Part shown: one piece after another, positions 1 through 5,386 of the stretch
Layout of the letters: every line of letters begins with the position of its first letter
Position numbering within the stretch: the first letter of the stretch is position 1
Source of the DNA: DATBFX01 sp036558305
GTDB taxonomy: Bacteria; Chloroflexota; Chloroflexia; Thermomicrobiales; UBA6265
Assembly (NCBI GenBank): GCA_036558305.1
Contig: DATBFX010000169.1
Coordinates: 1-5,933 of the forward strand
Direction: 5' to 3'
DNA: 5,933 nucleotides
The notes under the pieces: generated by a model
What the model saw: the letters and a program-made list of their open reading frames with translations, nothing else
Told to the model about the DNA's origin: nothing
Databases searched by the model: none
Translations under genes and position numbers: made by a program

Positions 1-147
1 GAGGGCACCGTCGTCGCCGCCGGCCCCGCCCAGGACACCCTCACCACCCCCAACATCTCCACCGCCTTCGGCTTCCCCGTCACCGTCTACCGCGACGGCA
101 ATCGCTGGACCGCCCGCGCCACCGCCAACTGGCACACCCGAGAGTAA
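1..147 (+). CDS. ABC transporter ATP-binding protein, C-terminal end (5' truncated by window)
   Basis: Only the last 48 residues are present, in frame 1, ending in TAA at 145-147. The tail reads EGTVVAAGPAQDTLTTPNIS, then a short AFG-pV-V segment and a dRDGnrW-type ending. That pattern (G-x-v-v-a-x-G-p, v-L-t, n-i-x-x-A-F-G-x-P-V) is typical of the region after the H-loop in ATPases of iron-siderophore, heme or cobalamin importers (FecE/BtuD type). No Walker or signature motif is visible because the N-terminal part lies outside the window. In the family this subunit sits on the cytoplasmic face and powers uptake together with a permease and a binding protein, usually encoded alongside. The family call rests on this tail alone, so the substrate is not decided. 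Confidence 0.72.
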   Translation, partial: EGTVVAAGPAQDTLTTPNISTAFGFPVTVYRDGNRWTARATANWHTRE

Positions 148-157
148 CTGCGGGCGC

Positions 158-163
158 TATACT
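158..163 (+). promoter_or_regulatory. Possible -10 element (TATACT) ahead of the 205-937 gene pair
   Basis: TATACT lies 41 bases upstream of the ATG at 205, just after the stop of the ABC transporter gene. It is the best sigma-70-like -10 match in the gap. No good -35 hexamer is visible 16-18 bases upstream. A 5-bp perfect dyad (CTGAT-GAAG-ATCAG, 162-175) overlaps it and could be a small operator or 5' hairpin; it has no T-run, so it is not a terminator. Weak evidence only. Confidence 0.28.
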
Positions 164-204
164 GATGAAGATCAGATTGCAGGCAAAAGATCGGAGTCTG
201 CGTC

Positions 205-552
205 ATGGAACGAACCGCTAACGACGCCCCCGGCCAAAATGGCATACCGCGCGTGGAAGAGGAGTACGACCGCATTATCGCCCGGTACTACAAGGAATGG
301 GTGCTCTACCAGGTGACGAAGTGGGACGAAAACTGGCGCCCCGTCCTCGGCTACGTCATTGCGCACTCGCCGAGCCGCGCGGAGATTTCCAAGGCATTGG
401 CAAAGGAACCGGTTCGGACTGCCGATGACCCGTTCATGCCGTATTACTCGTTCTTTGCCCGTCCGGAACTCCGGGTCGGTGAGACGCTGGAAGAAGGGCA
501 AGAACGATTCAGGCGTGAACGTGCAGAAGCGCTCGCCGAAGCGCATGAGTGA
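205..552 (+). CDS. Hypothetical protein, 115 aa
   Basis: I do not recognise this protein. The ATG at 205 is well supported by a GGAG at 193-196 with 8-base spacing. The product is soluble-looking and charged, with no signal peptide or membrane segment. An aromatic-rich middle (RYYKEWVLYQVTKWDENWRP, about residues 27-46) leads into a region ending in PYYSFFARPELRVG (about residues 79-92). The last quarter is a strongly charged Glu/Arg helix (EEGQERFRRERAEALAEA). The stop TGA (550-552) sits inside an ATGAGTGA overlap with the next gene, so the two are probably translationally coupled and may work together. It is a real gene by start context, coupling and codon composition, but its function is unknown. 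Confidence 0.72.
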   Translation: MERTANDAPGQNGIPRVEEEYDRIIARYYKEWVLYQVTKWDENWRPVLGYVIAHSPSRAEISKALAKEPVRTADDPFMPYYSFFARPELRVGETLEEGQERFRRERAEALAEAHE

Positions 553-937
553 GGCCGGCACCGAGATCTCGCTTGTTCTTCAACCAAGATTCGGCGACCG
601 GTCCGGCAATCGAGGGCCACTCGCCATCCGCCTCATCGTCGGCATGGACATTGTTTGGGACATGCTGCCGTACCCAACGGCACGACGATCCTCTGTTACC
701 CATCACGCATTCGAGGACTACGCCAATCGGCACGGTGCCGACCCGCGCGTCGTTCGAAGCCTGCTGGTCGGCGACCTGAGCATCTCGCTGCGGCCCGTTT
801 CTCCGCTACGGATCGTCCCCAGCCGTGCCCCCGACCGAGTCGGCGTCGATGGCTTCCTCGGCTTCGACTTCTTTGCTCAGTTCCAAATCGTCGAGTGGCA
901 CCCGAACACCGGCTTCATGCGCCTCCGGTATCCCTGA
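545..937 (+). CDS. Small protein with a retropepsin-like C-terminal half, catalytic motif absent
   Basis: I take the ATG at 545, which overlaps the preceding stop by 8 bases (ATGAGTGA), giving 130 residues. The frame stays open further upstream, but that part is the +1 shadow of the previous gene. The C-terminal part reads LLVGDLSISLRP, then VDGFLGFDFFAQFQIVEWHP and NTGFMRLRYP. This matches the 'G-x-L-G-x-D-F-L-x-x-F-x-v-x-x-d-x-x-t-g-x-l-x-L' ending of retropepsin-like aspartic protease domains. The place where D-T/S-G would be expected (around residues 33-45, IVGMDIVWDMLPYP) has no such triad; a DRSG occurs earlier at about residues 19-22. It is therefore either a degenerate or binding-only version of the fold or a chance resemblance. 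It ends 3 bases before the convergent minus-strand gene. The CDS call is firmer than the fold call. Confidence 0.62.
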   Translation: MSEAGTEISLVLQPRFGDRSGNRGPLAIRLIVGMDIVWDMLPYPTARRSSVTHHAFEDYANRHGADPRVVRSLLVGDLSISLRPVSPLRIVPSRAPDRVGVDGFLGFDFFAQFQIVEWHPNTGFMRLRYP

Positions 938-940
938 CCC

Positions 941-1507
941 TCACCCCCGCCCCCGAAACCGCAACTCCAACACCCCCTCGTCCGTCCGCGCGTCCCACTC
1001 CCCCGGCGTCGCGAACTGGAGCGGCACACCGAGACTGCCCAACAGCTCGTCCGGCCGGATCAGCAACGCTCGCCCGCCCCCCGGCGCCCGCTCGACTCCC
1101 GCCAACGTCGTCGCCTTGCCCAGCGCCTTCTCCAGCACCGGATCGACGAAGGCATCGATCGGCAGCTTCCCGAGCGCCTTCACCTCCTTGATCTCCACCC
1201 GCACCTGCGGCGCCCCCTGCGCGATCAACCCGATCAACGCCCGCACGTCGGTCTTGAAAAACCGCCCCTTGCTGACCTCGACGACGATCTCCGCCCCCTC
1301 GCCCACGAACCGCGTCGACCGCAACGCCAGATCGACCGGTGCCCGCTCCTTCCCCTTCTCCAACGCCACCGCGACCGCCTTCGCCAGCACCTCGTTCGTC
1401 AATCGCAACCGGATACCCTGGACGATCGTCCGAAACGGCGTCTTCCCCGCGATCGGTTCCAACGACAACTGCACGTCGTCCGCCTGAATCTCCGCTCCCT
1501 GACCCAT
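941..1507 (-). CDS. Hypothetical protein, 188 aa
   Basis: I do not recognise this family with confidence. The chosen start is ATG at 1507 with GAGG/GAGGG just upstream; a GTG at 1522 (193 residues) is an in-frame alternative, but its G-rich site abuts the start codon. The product alternates beta-type segments (GIRLRLTNEVL, GEGAEIVVEVSKGRFF, QVRVEIKEV) with amphipathic helices (LAKAVAVALEKGK, FVDPVLEKALGK) and ends in VPLQFATPGEWDARTDEGVL plus a basic tail. There is no signal peptide and no membrane span. The layout (helix with repeated VALE/VLEKAL, then 'GGGRALLIRPDELL') is faintly like lipid-binding DUF2993/LmeA-type proteins, but that is speculation. It ends 3 bases from the convergent upstream pair and lies about 120 bases downstream of the hydrolase gene, on the same strand. 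Confidence 0.72.
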   Translation of the reverse strand: MGQGAEIQADDVQLSLEPIAGKTPFRTIVQGIRLRLTNEVLAKAVAVALEKGKERAPVDLALRSTRFVGEGAEIVVEVSKGRFFKTDVRALIGLIAQGAPQVRVEIKEVKALGKLPIDAFVDPVLEKALGKATTLAGVERAPGGGRALLIRPDELLGSLGVPLQFATPGEWDARTDEGVLELRFRGRG

Positions 1508-1569
1508 CCGCCCTCGCCTCACTCCCCTTTAACCACCGGCCCCGCCCCAATCGGCTCGCCTCACCACAC

Positions 1570-1578
1570 AGTTTACCC
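1570..1578 (-). promoter_or_regulatory. Possible extended -10 (GGGTAAACT) for the 188-aa gene
   Basis: Read on the minus strand, GGG-TAAACT lies 62 bases upstream of the ATG at 1507, within the only gap ahead of that gene. It resembles TATAAT at four of six positions and shares the GGTAnnnT look of the other gaps in this window. No clear -35 is seen, so the gene may instead be read through from the hydrolase. Confidence 0.22.
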
Positions 1579-1590
1579 CCCAACCCCGTT

Positions 1591-1630
1591 CCGCCTGTCC
1601 GCCTGTCCGCCTGTCCGTCTCCCCGTCTAC
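1591..1630. repeat. 8-bp tandem repeat (CCGCCTGT)n at the 3' end of the hydrolase gene
   Basis: Three perfect copies of CCGCCTGT (1591-1614; ACAGGCGG on the minus strand) are followed by two degenerate copies, CCGTCTCC and CCGTCTAC (1615-1630). The last copy runs over the stop codon of the hydrolase gene at 1627-1629. The unit length is not a multiple of three, but the array is almost entirely outside coding sequence. It looks like a slippage-prone microsatellite. Confidence 0.85.
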
Positions 1631-2540
1631 ACGACCGCGTTCCGCAACCTCCCCAACCGCTCGATCTCCGATTCGACTTCATCCCCCGGTTGCAACCACG
1701 GGTGGACCGCCGGCCCCAACTCCAGCAGGCAGCCACCACCGACCGTGCCGCTCCCGATCACGTCGCCGGCCTCAAGCCAAACGTCGCGCGACGCACGCTC
1801 AATCATCCGCGGGAACGTCCAGTAGATCGTGTTCGCATTCCCGCGCGCGACCTCCTCGCCGTCGATCCGCGCCCCCATCGCCAGATCGTGCCGCTCCCCG
1901 TCGAACCGATCCGCCACCTCGTCGAGCGTGACGATCGCCGGTCCCAACGACGTCGCGAAATCCTTCCCCTTCGCCGGCCCGAGCCCCACGCTCATCTCCT
2001 GCCGCTGCACGTCGCGCGCGCTCCAGTCGTTCAGGACCGTCAACCCCGCCACGTGCGCCCACGCCGCCGTCGCCGGAATATCCCGACCCGCCTTCCCGAT
2101 TACGCACGCCAATTCCAACTCGAAATCCAACTCCTGCGTCTCCGTCGGTTTCCGCACCGCCTCCTCCGGTCCGACGATCGTCCCGGCATGCCCGAACGAG
2201 AACACCGGCACCTCGTACCACGCCCTCGGCACCTCCCGCCCCCGCTTCGCATTCGCCGTCGCCACGTGCCCCTCGAGCGCGTAGAAATCCCGCAGCGCCC
2301 CCGGTCTCGGCACCGGCGCCAGCGACCGGTTCTCCCACACCGCCACCGCCGCCCCGTCCGGCAGCCTCACCGCCTCCCGATGCTCCTCCGCGAAACTCCA
2401 CGCCGCCGCGTCCACCGCCGCCAGCACCTCGGCACCGTCTCCCCGAGCAACCGGTTGACCGGCAGGATGCGATCCCCCTGGAGCACGCCTGCCCGACCGT
2501 CGTCCCCGTATTGCGGATGCTGGAACGTTACGAGCCGCAT
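1627..2540 (-). CDS. Fumarylacetoacetate hydrolase-family protein, interrupted by a 5' frameshift
   Basis: The natural start is ATG at 2540, giving MRLVTFQHPQYGDDGRAGVL and QGDRILPVNRLLG. That frame runs out at a TGA (2367-2369) after 57 codons. The remainder, from about 2440 down to 1627, continues in another frame (DGAEVLAAVDAAAWSFAEEH onward). One extra G in the GGGG run at 2441-2444 joins them as LLG-G-DGAEVL, giving 304 residues, a normal length for the family. Family hallmarks are all present: LDFELELACVIGKAGRDI (metal-binding acidic residues), VLNDWSARDVQ, GPAKGKDFATSLGP, DVIGSGTVGGG and WLQPGDEVE. Members cleave C-C bonds of beta-diketo acids, decarboxylate oxaloacetate or hydrate dienoates in aromatic and amino-acid catabolism, using Mg2+ or Mn2+; the substrate cannot be told here. 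A GTG at 2427 would give a 266-residue N-truncated product. The gene starts 3 bases after the Uma2 stop. Confidence 0.88.
2441..2444 (-). other. Frameshift site in the hydrolase gene (G4 run)
   Basis: On the minus strand the codons CTC-GGG-GAG-ACG enter the wrong frame. Adding one G to the run gives CTC-GGG-GGA-GAC-GGT, which restores a sensible protein across the junction. A single-base loss in a homopolymer, real or from sequencing, is the simplest explanation. Confidence 0.75.
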
Positions 2541-2543
2541 GCG

Positions 2544-3110
2544 TCAGCTTCTGCGGCGAGCGCCCCGAGAGAGTTCGGCCACCGGAAGCGAGAAACCCGA
2601 AAGTACGTCCTCGCCGTCAAGCACATCGCCCTCGTACACCGTGGCGACCAATACGCCCCGTCGATACACCTCAACGCAGCGTCTATCCGGGTAGGCCCAC
2701 CAGACCAGCGGCACCCCGGCATCGCCGTAGCGCCGCACCTTCTCCTCAACGTCCCGCCGCCGATCCGACGGCGATCCGACTTCGACCGCAAGATCGGGAC
2801 GGCCCGGAAAATAGGACCGTGGTGCCTCCCCGCCGGGAACGTTCTCCCAACTCGTGAACGCCACGTCGGGCACCAGGACAACATCTGGATCCCGCCGGAG
2901 CACGAACGACCCGTCGGCACCCGTGACGAGTCCAAGATCTCGCGGGACGACGAAGAACGAAATGAGGTAGCCAATCCAGAGGGCGAGTGCACTCGCTTCC
3001 GATCCCGCTGCCGGCACCTTCCGCAACTCCCCTTCCCAGAGCTCCCACGGCTCGTCGCCCGGCATCTCGGCCAGTTCTTCCGCGGTGTACAGCCTCGTTC
3101 TCGCCACCAT
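2544..3110 (-). CDS. Uma2-family nuclease-like protein (DUF820, PD-(D/E)XK fold)
   Basis: The ATG at 3110 is preceded by GGAG with about 9-base spacing, giving 188 residues; the in-frame GTG at 3125 overlaps that ribosome site and is less likely. The N-terminus has the family's usual opening (RTRLYTAEELAEMPGDEPWE, then LWEGELRKV). The core carries PDVVLVPDVAF (Asp near 82), RPDLAVEVGSPSD (Glu110) and EEKVRRYGDAGVPLVWWAYP (Lys124), which line up with the D...E...K active-site pattern of Uma2 proteins. Length is normal for the family. Uma2 proteins are abundant in Cyanobacteria, Chloroflexota and Deinococci as multi-copy families. They are presumed nucleases, but the biological role is unsettled. 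The stop TGA is 3 bases upstream of the hydrolase ATG, so the two are probably co-transcribed. Confidence 0.92.
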   Translation of the reverse strand: MVARTRLYTAEELAEMPGDEPWELWEGELRKVPAAGSEASALALWIGYLISFFVVPRDLGLVTGADGSFVLRRDPDVVLVPDVAFTSWENVPGGEAPRSYFPGRPDLAVEVGSPSDRRRDVEEKVRRYGDAGVPLVWWAYPDRRCVEVYRRGVLVATVYEGDVLDGEDVLSGFSLPVAELSRGARRRS

Positions 3111-3167
3111 CTCTCGACTCTCCACAGACCGGCCGCGCCAATCGATGCAGCCGCTCCCCGCGTCGGC

Positions 3168-3176
3168 ATCCTACCA
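3168..3176 (-). promoter_or_regulatory. Probable extended -10 (TGGTAGGAT) upstream of the Uma2 gene
   Basis: On the minus strand TGG-TAGGAT lies 57 bases upstream of the ATG at 3110, in the 225-base gap after the nitroreductase gene. The TGn preceding the hexamer makes it an extended -10, which would explain the lack of a recognisable -35. The nitroreductase gap has the near-identical TGGTAGCAT. The remaining gap sequence shows no gene and no terminator hairpin. Confidence 0.38.
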
Positions 3177-3335
3177 CGCCGCCTTTGCCCCATCTTCGGC
3201 AAGTACGCAAACGGCGGCAGCCCCGGCGGCGATCCACCTGGGCCACGTCGATACTGAGGGGCGAACCCGCCCTCCGCGCAGTTCTTCTGACGACCGGCCA
3301 CGAACGACTGGAGCCGTTCTCGCTCCGAACCGCCG

Positions 3336-3842
3336 TTATGGGAACGGCTGCCCGTACCGCTCTCGCGACGCCACCTCGCCCAGCGGCTTCCGCTCCTTCT
3401 TCCCTTGCCCCACCTGCTTGGCCGGGTATCCCAACGGCACGATCCCCAGCAGGTCCAGTTCCTCCGGGATGCCGAGGACCGGCTCGATCTCGTCCAACCC
3501 CTTGAACCCGACCCAGTTGCCGCCCACCCCCTCGGACCACGCCGTCAACAGCATCGACTGGATCGCGCGGCTGGCGTCCGAGACCGCCAGCCGCGACCGG
3601 TCGACCGCCACCGCGATCGCCGCCGGCGCCTGGGCGATGTACGGCCCGGTCTTCGCCAGTTCCCCGAGCCGGCGCAGCGTCTCCCGGTCCTGCACCACGA
3701 CGAAGTGCCACGGCTGCGCGTTCATCCCGCTCGCCGTCAGGCGACCGGCCTCGACCACCTTCCGCAGTACCTCCTCCGGCACCGGCCGCTCCTGGAACTG
3801 GCGCACCGCCAGCAACGTCCGGATCGCCTCGAAGACCTCCAT
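3336..3842 (-). CDS. Nitroreductase-family protein (FMN-dependent oxidoreductase)
   Basis: The start is ATG at 3842, fixed by a GGAGG with 8-base spacing, giving 168 residues. The open frame extends upstream to 4016, but that part has no family similarity. The protein opens MEVFEAIRTLLAVRQFQERP, then PEEVLRKVVEAGRLTASGMN and AQPWHFVVVQD. These correspond to the FMN-phosphate arginine region and the 'a-P-S-g-x-N-x-Q-P-W-x-f-v-v-v' strand of the nitroreductase fold. Further family blocks are TGPYIAQAPAAIAVAVD, SRAIQSMLLTAWSEGVGGNW, and the C-terminal GYPAK...RKPLGEVASRERYGQPF. It is a compact single-domain member, expected to act as a cytoplasmic homodimer using FMN and NAD(P)H. The usual RRSvR at the N-terminus is replaced by RTLLAVRQF. 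The substrate is unknown. The 225-base gap to Uma2 suggests a separate transcript. Confidence 0.93.
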   Translation of the reverse strand: MEVFEAIRTLLAVRQFQERPVPEEVLRKVVEAGRLTASGMNAQPWHFVVVQDRETLRRLGELAKTGPYIAQAPAAIAVAVDRSRLAVSDASRAIQSMLLTAWSEGVGGNWVGFKGLDEIEPVLGIPEELDLLGIVPLGYPAKQVGQGKKERKPLGEVASRERYGQPFP

Positions 3843-3885
3843 CGGCTCGTCCTCCGTTTCATGGTCGCTGGGTCTGCCTACCGCC

Positions 3886-3894
3886 ATGCTACCA
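3886..3894 (-). promoter_or_regulatory. Probable extended -10 (TGGTAGCAT) upstream of the nitroreductase gene
   Basis: Read on the minus strand, TGG-TAGCAT lies 43 bases upstream of the ATG at 3842. It differs by one base from the TGGTAGGAT upstream of the Uma2 gene. There is no clear -35. The gap 3843-4049 is a divergent intergenic region serving this gene and the toxin cassette; apart from the two promoter-like elements I see nothing in it. Confidence 0.4.
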
Positions 3895-4009
3895 CCGGAC
3901 CGTAGGCCGAACGATGAACGTCGGGACTTCCGGGCACGGCGAATCCGGGAAAACGCCACGCCCGGCACAAACACGAGCGCTGGGACCTCGAGTCCACCCG
4001 CGGCTCTGT

Positions 4010-4039
4010 CCGACAAGCGACCGGAATAGGGGGTACCAT
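4010..4039 (+). promoter_or_regulatory. Possible promoter of the toxin-immunity cassette
   Basis: CCGACA (4010-4015, four of six to TTGACA) is followed after 18 bases by TACCAT (4034-4039), preceded by GGG. Transcription would begin near 4046. If so, the GTG at 4050 would be almost leaderless, while the in-frame GTG at 4077 would have a short leader carrying GGCGGGG, which favours the later start. Confidence 0.35.
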
Positions 4040-4049
4040 CGCTCCATCG

Positions 4050-4373
4050 GTGCTAGCCATCGGTGGCGGGGTTCGGGTGGACGTCACAAGACTTTTGAGG
4101 GAACCGGAGGTACTCGCCGGCAAGAACCCCGACCACGTCATCCGGGAACTCGGCGGTGTCCCCGAGGATTGGCGCGTTGGGCGGTTGGGGAAGGGGAGCC
4201 ACGCCGGAGAGGGCTGGACGCTTCGGGAAATTGGACCGAACGGGCTGCCCACCGGACGCGTTATCCGGTACCATCCCGGTGGCGGCCATCACGGGCCGTC
4301 CCCGTACTGGCGCGTGACAACTCCGGAAGGCGGCAAGTCCGCGCCGATTCCGGGAGGTTCATGGGATGGTTAG
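4050..4373 (+). CDS. Putative orphan polymorphic-toxin C-terminal domain
   Basis: The frame has no ATG. GTG at 4050 gives 107 residues; GTG at 4077 gives 98 residues and has a GGCGGGG site 5 bases upstream, so either may be the start. The frame is open back to 3918 without a start codon. The conserved-looking core is GKGSHAGEGWTLREIG, then LPTGRVIRYHPGGGHHGPSP followed by YWRV and a Gly-rich tail. The arrangement of 'G-x-G-W...G-x-x-T-G-R-x-I-R-Y-H-P-G-G-G-H-H-G-P-x-P-Y-W-x-V' resembles small domains at the C-termini of RHS, contact-dependent or other polymorphic toxins, many of which are RNases; the His residues are candidate active-site residues. I cannot assign a named family. There is no secretion signal or delivery domain, so it could be an orphan cassette. 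It overlaps the next gene by 8 bases, as expected for toxin-immunity pairs. Its base composition looks less GC-extreme than that of neighbouring genes. Confidence 0.65.
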   Translation: MLAIGGGVRVDVTRLLREPEVLAGKNPDHVIRELGGVPEDWRVGRLGKGSHAGEGWTLREIGPNGLPTGRVIRYHPGGGHHGPSPYWRVTTPEGGKSAPIPGGSWDG

Positions 4374-4728
4374 CACACAAATCGCCCCGATTCTTGGGCA
4401 ATTGCAATTACTGCGCACGGCCCTCACGCTGCTTGCATCTTCGTCCGAGGAGCAACTCGATCATCTGGCAGCGCTGGGGATCCCAGACGCTGTCGACGAA
4501 CTCGCCCTCGAATTCGACGACGCAGCGCCTCTCGTCCCTCAACTCGTCGCGGCCAAAGCCATCACGACTGAAGCGGAGCACGCCATCCATCTCCTCGACC
4601 AGCGACTCACGTCGATGAGCGGAAGGGAGCATTCCCAGCTCTGGACCCGGTCCGCGCTGAAAACCGCACCACAGTGGACCGAAATTCGCGCGCTTGCACG
4701 GAGTGCGCTCGACCTGCTCGCCGCCTAG
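4366..4728 (+). CDS. Putative cognate immunity protein, 120 aa
   Basis: The ATG at 4366 has an excellent site (GGGAGG at 4352-4357, 8-base spacing) inside the toxin gene and overlaps its stop (ATGGTTAG). The product looks all-helical and acidic. It opens IAPILGQLQLLRTALTLLAS, has an acidic Leu/Ala-rich middle with VDELALEFDDAA, and ends LDQRLTSMSG...SQLWTRSALKTAPQWTEIRALA-RSALDLLAA. I do not recognise a named family. Small size, acidity, coupling to the toxin-like gene and strong ribosome site together suggest an immunity partner. A toxin-antitoxin antitoxin is the alternative. The stop TAG (4726-4728) is made of the TA target site plus the first base of the downstream IS630 element, so the reading frame is not visibly altered by the insertion. 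Confidence 0.68.
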   Translation: MVSTQIAPILGQLQLLRTALTLLASSSEEQLDHLAALGIPDAVDELALEFDDAAPLVPQLVAAKAITTEAEHAIHLLDQRLTSMSGREHSQLWTRSALKTAPQWTEIRALARSALDLLAA

Positions 4729-4759
4729 TGCAAGAGCAGACGAGATAGCTGGCCATGGT
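4728..4759 (+). repeat. IS630 left terminal inverted repeat
   Basis: This 32-base end pairs with the reverse complement of 5899-5930 with 25 of 32 positions identical; the first eight (GTGCAAGA) are perfect. Mismatches are at positions 9, 13, 16, 17, 20, 21 and 26. Similarity stops abruptly after position 32. Confidence 0.92.
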
Positions 4760-4766
4760 TTACCAT
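4755..4766 (+). promoter_or_regulatory. Dyad and possible -10 ahead of the transposase
   Basis: ATGGT-TT-ACCAT is a perfect 5-bp dyad spanning the inner edge of the left repeat. Its right half contains TACCAT (4761-4766), the same hexamer proposed as -10 for the toxin gene. Transcription from it would start about at 4773, leaving a short leader only for the in-frame ATG at 4789. Possible operator or promoter; weak. Confidence 0.25.
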
Positions 4767-5267
4767 AACGTGCATGCAAGCTCCTCTCATGGTGCGTCCC
4801 CTGACGGACGCCGAGCGCCAGGCCCTGGAGGCCGGCCTGCGTTCGCCTCTGGCCTTCACGTTACGCCGCGCCCAGATTCTGTTGGCCAGTTCCCGTGGCG
4901 AGCACACCCCGGCCATCGCCGCCGCCCTGGGCTGTTCCGACCAGACGGTGCGCGACGCCATCCACGCCTTCGACCGGGTGGGGGTGGGGGCGCTGACGCC
5001 GGGCTCCAAGCGCCCACACACGCGCCACCCCGCCTTCGACGCCACGAGCGCGGACCGGCTGCGCGACCTGCTCCACCGCAGCCCGCGCGACTTCGGCCAC
5101 CCGACGAGTCTGTGGACGCTGGACCTGGCGGCCGAGACGGCGGCGGCCGAAGGGCTGACCGCGACCCGGGTCAGTGGCGAGACGGTCCGGACGACCCTGG
5201 CGCGGCTCGGCATCGGGTGGAAGCGGGCCAAGCGCTGGATCACCAGCCCCGACCCGGCGTACGACCG

Positions 5268-5274
5268 AAAAAAA
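5268..5274 (+). other. A_AAA_AAA slippery heptamer in the transposase
   Basis: In the N-terminal frame the run reads CGA-AAA-AAA-GCC, exactly the A_AAA_AAA arrangement used for -1 ribosomal slippage, and A-runs of this length also provoke transcriptional slippage. Slipping back one base gives AAA-AGC-CGG-CGC (K-S-R-R), which continues the IS630 sequence. Without slippage translation ends five codons later, at TGA 5290-5292. Confidence 0.7.
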
Positions 5275-5386
5275 GCCGGCGCGACCGTCTGATCCGCCTC
5301 GCCACCACGCACCCGGACTGGGCGCTCGGGTTTGCCGACGAAGTGTGGTGGAGTCGGGTGGCCCCGCCTGCCGTCCGCGCCGGGTG

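Noticed and set aside
162..175. CTGAT-GAAG-ATCAG hairpin as a terminator of the ABC transporter gene
   Set aside because: The stem is only 5 bp with mixed composition and no T-run follows; it overlaps the possible -10 of the next gene.
935..943. Bidirectional terminator between the convergent genes ending at 937 and 941
   Set aside because: The stops are only 3 bases apart and no stable hairpin with flanking T/A runs is seen there.
1591..1630. CRISPR-like array
   Set aside because: The units are 8 bases, contiguous and without spacers; this is a simple tandem repeat.
1339..2694. Long plus-strand open frame of 451 codons across the hydrolase gene
   Set aside because: Its product is dominated by Arg/Pro/His repeats with no domain, and it is the complement of clearly homologous minus-strand genes in GC-rich DNA.
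3843..4016. Extended nitroreductase start at 4016
   Set aside because: The added 58 residues match nothing in the family, and the ATG at 3842 has a GGAGG with ideal spacing; the extra part is the promoter region.
3914..4618. Plus-strand open frame of 234 codons across the toxin and immunity genes
   Set aside because: Out of frame with both genes that have ribosome sites and domain-like features; basic low-complexity product.
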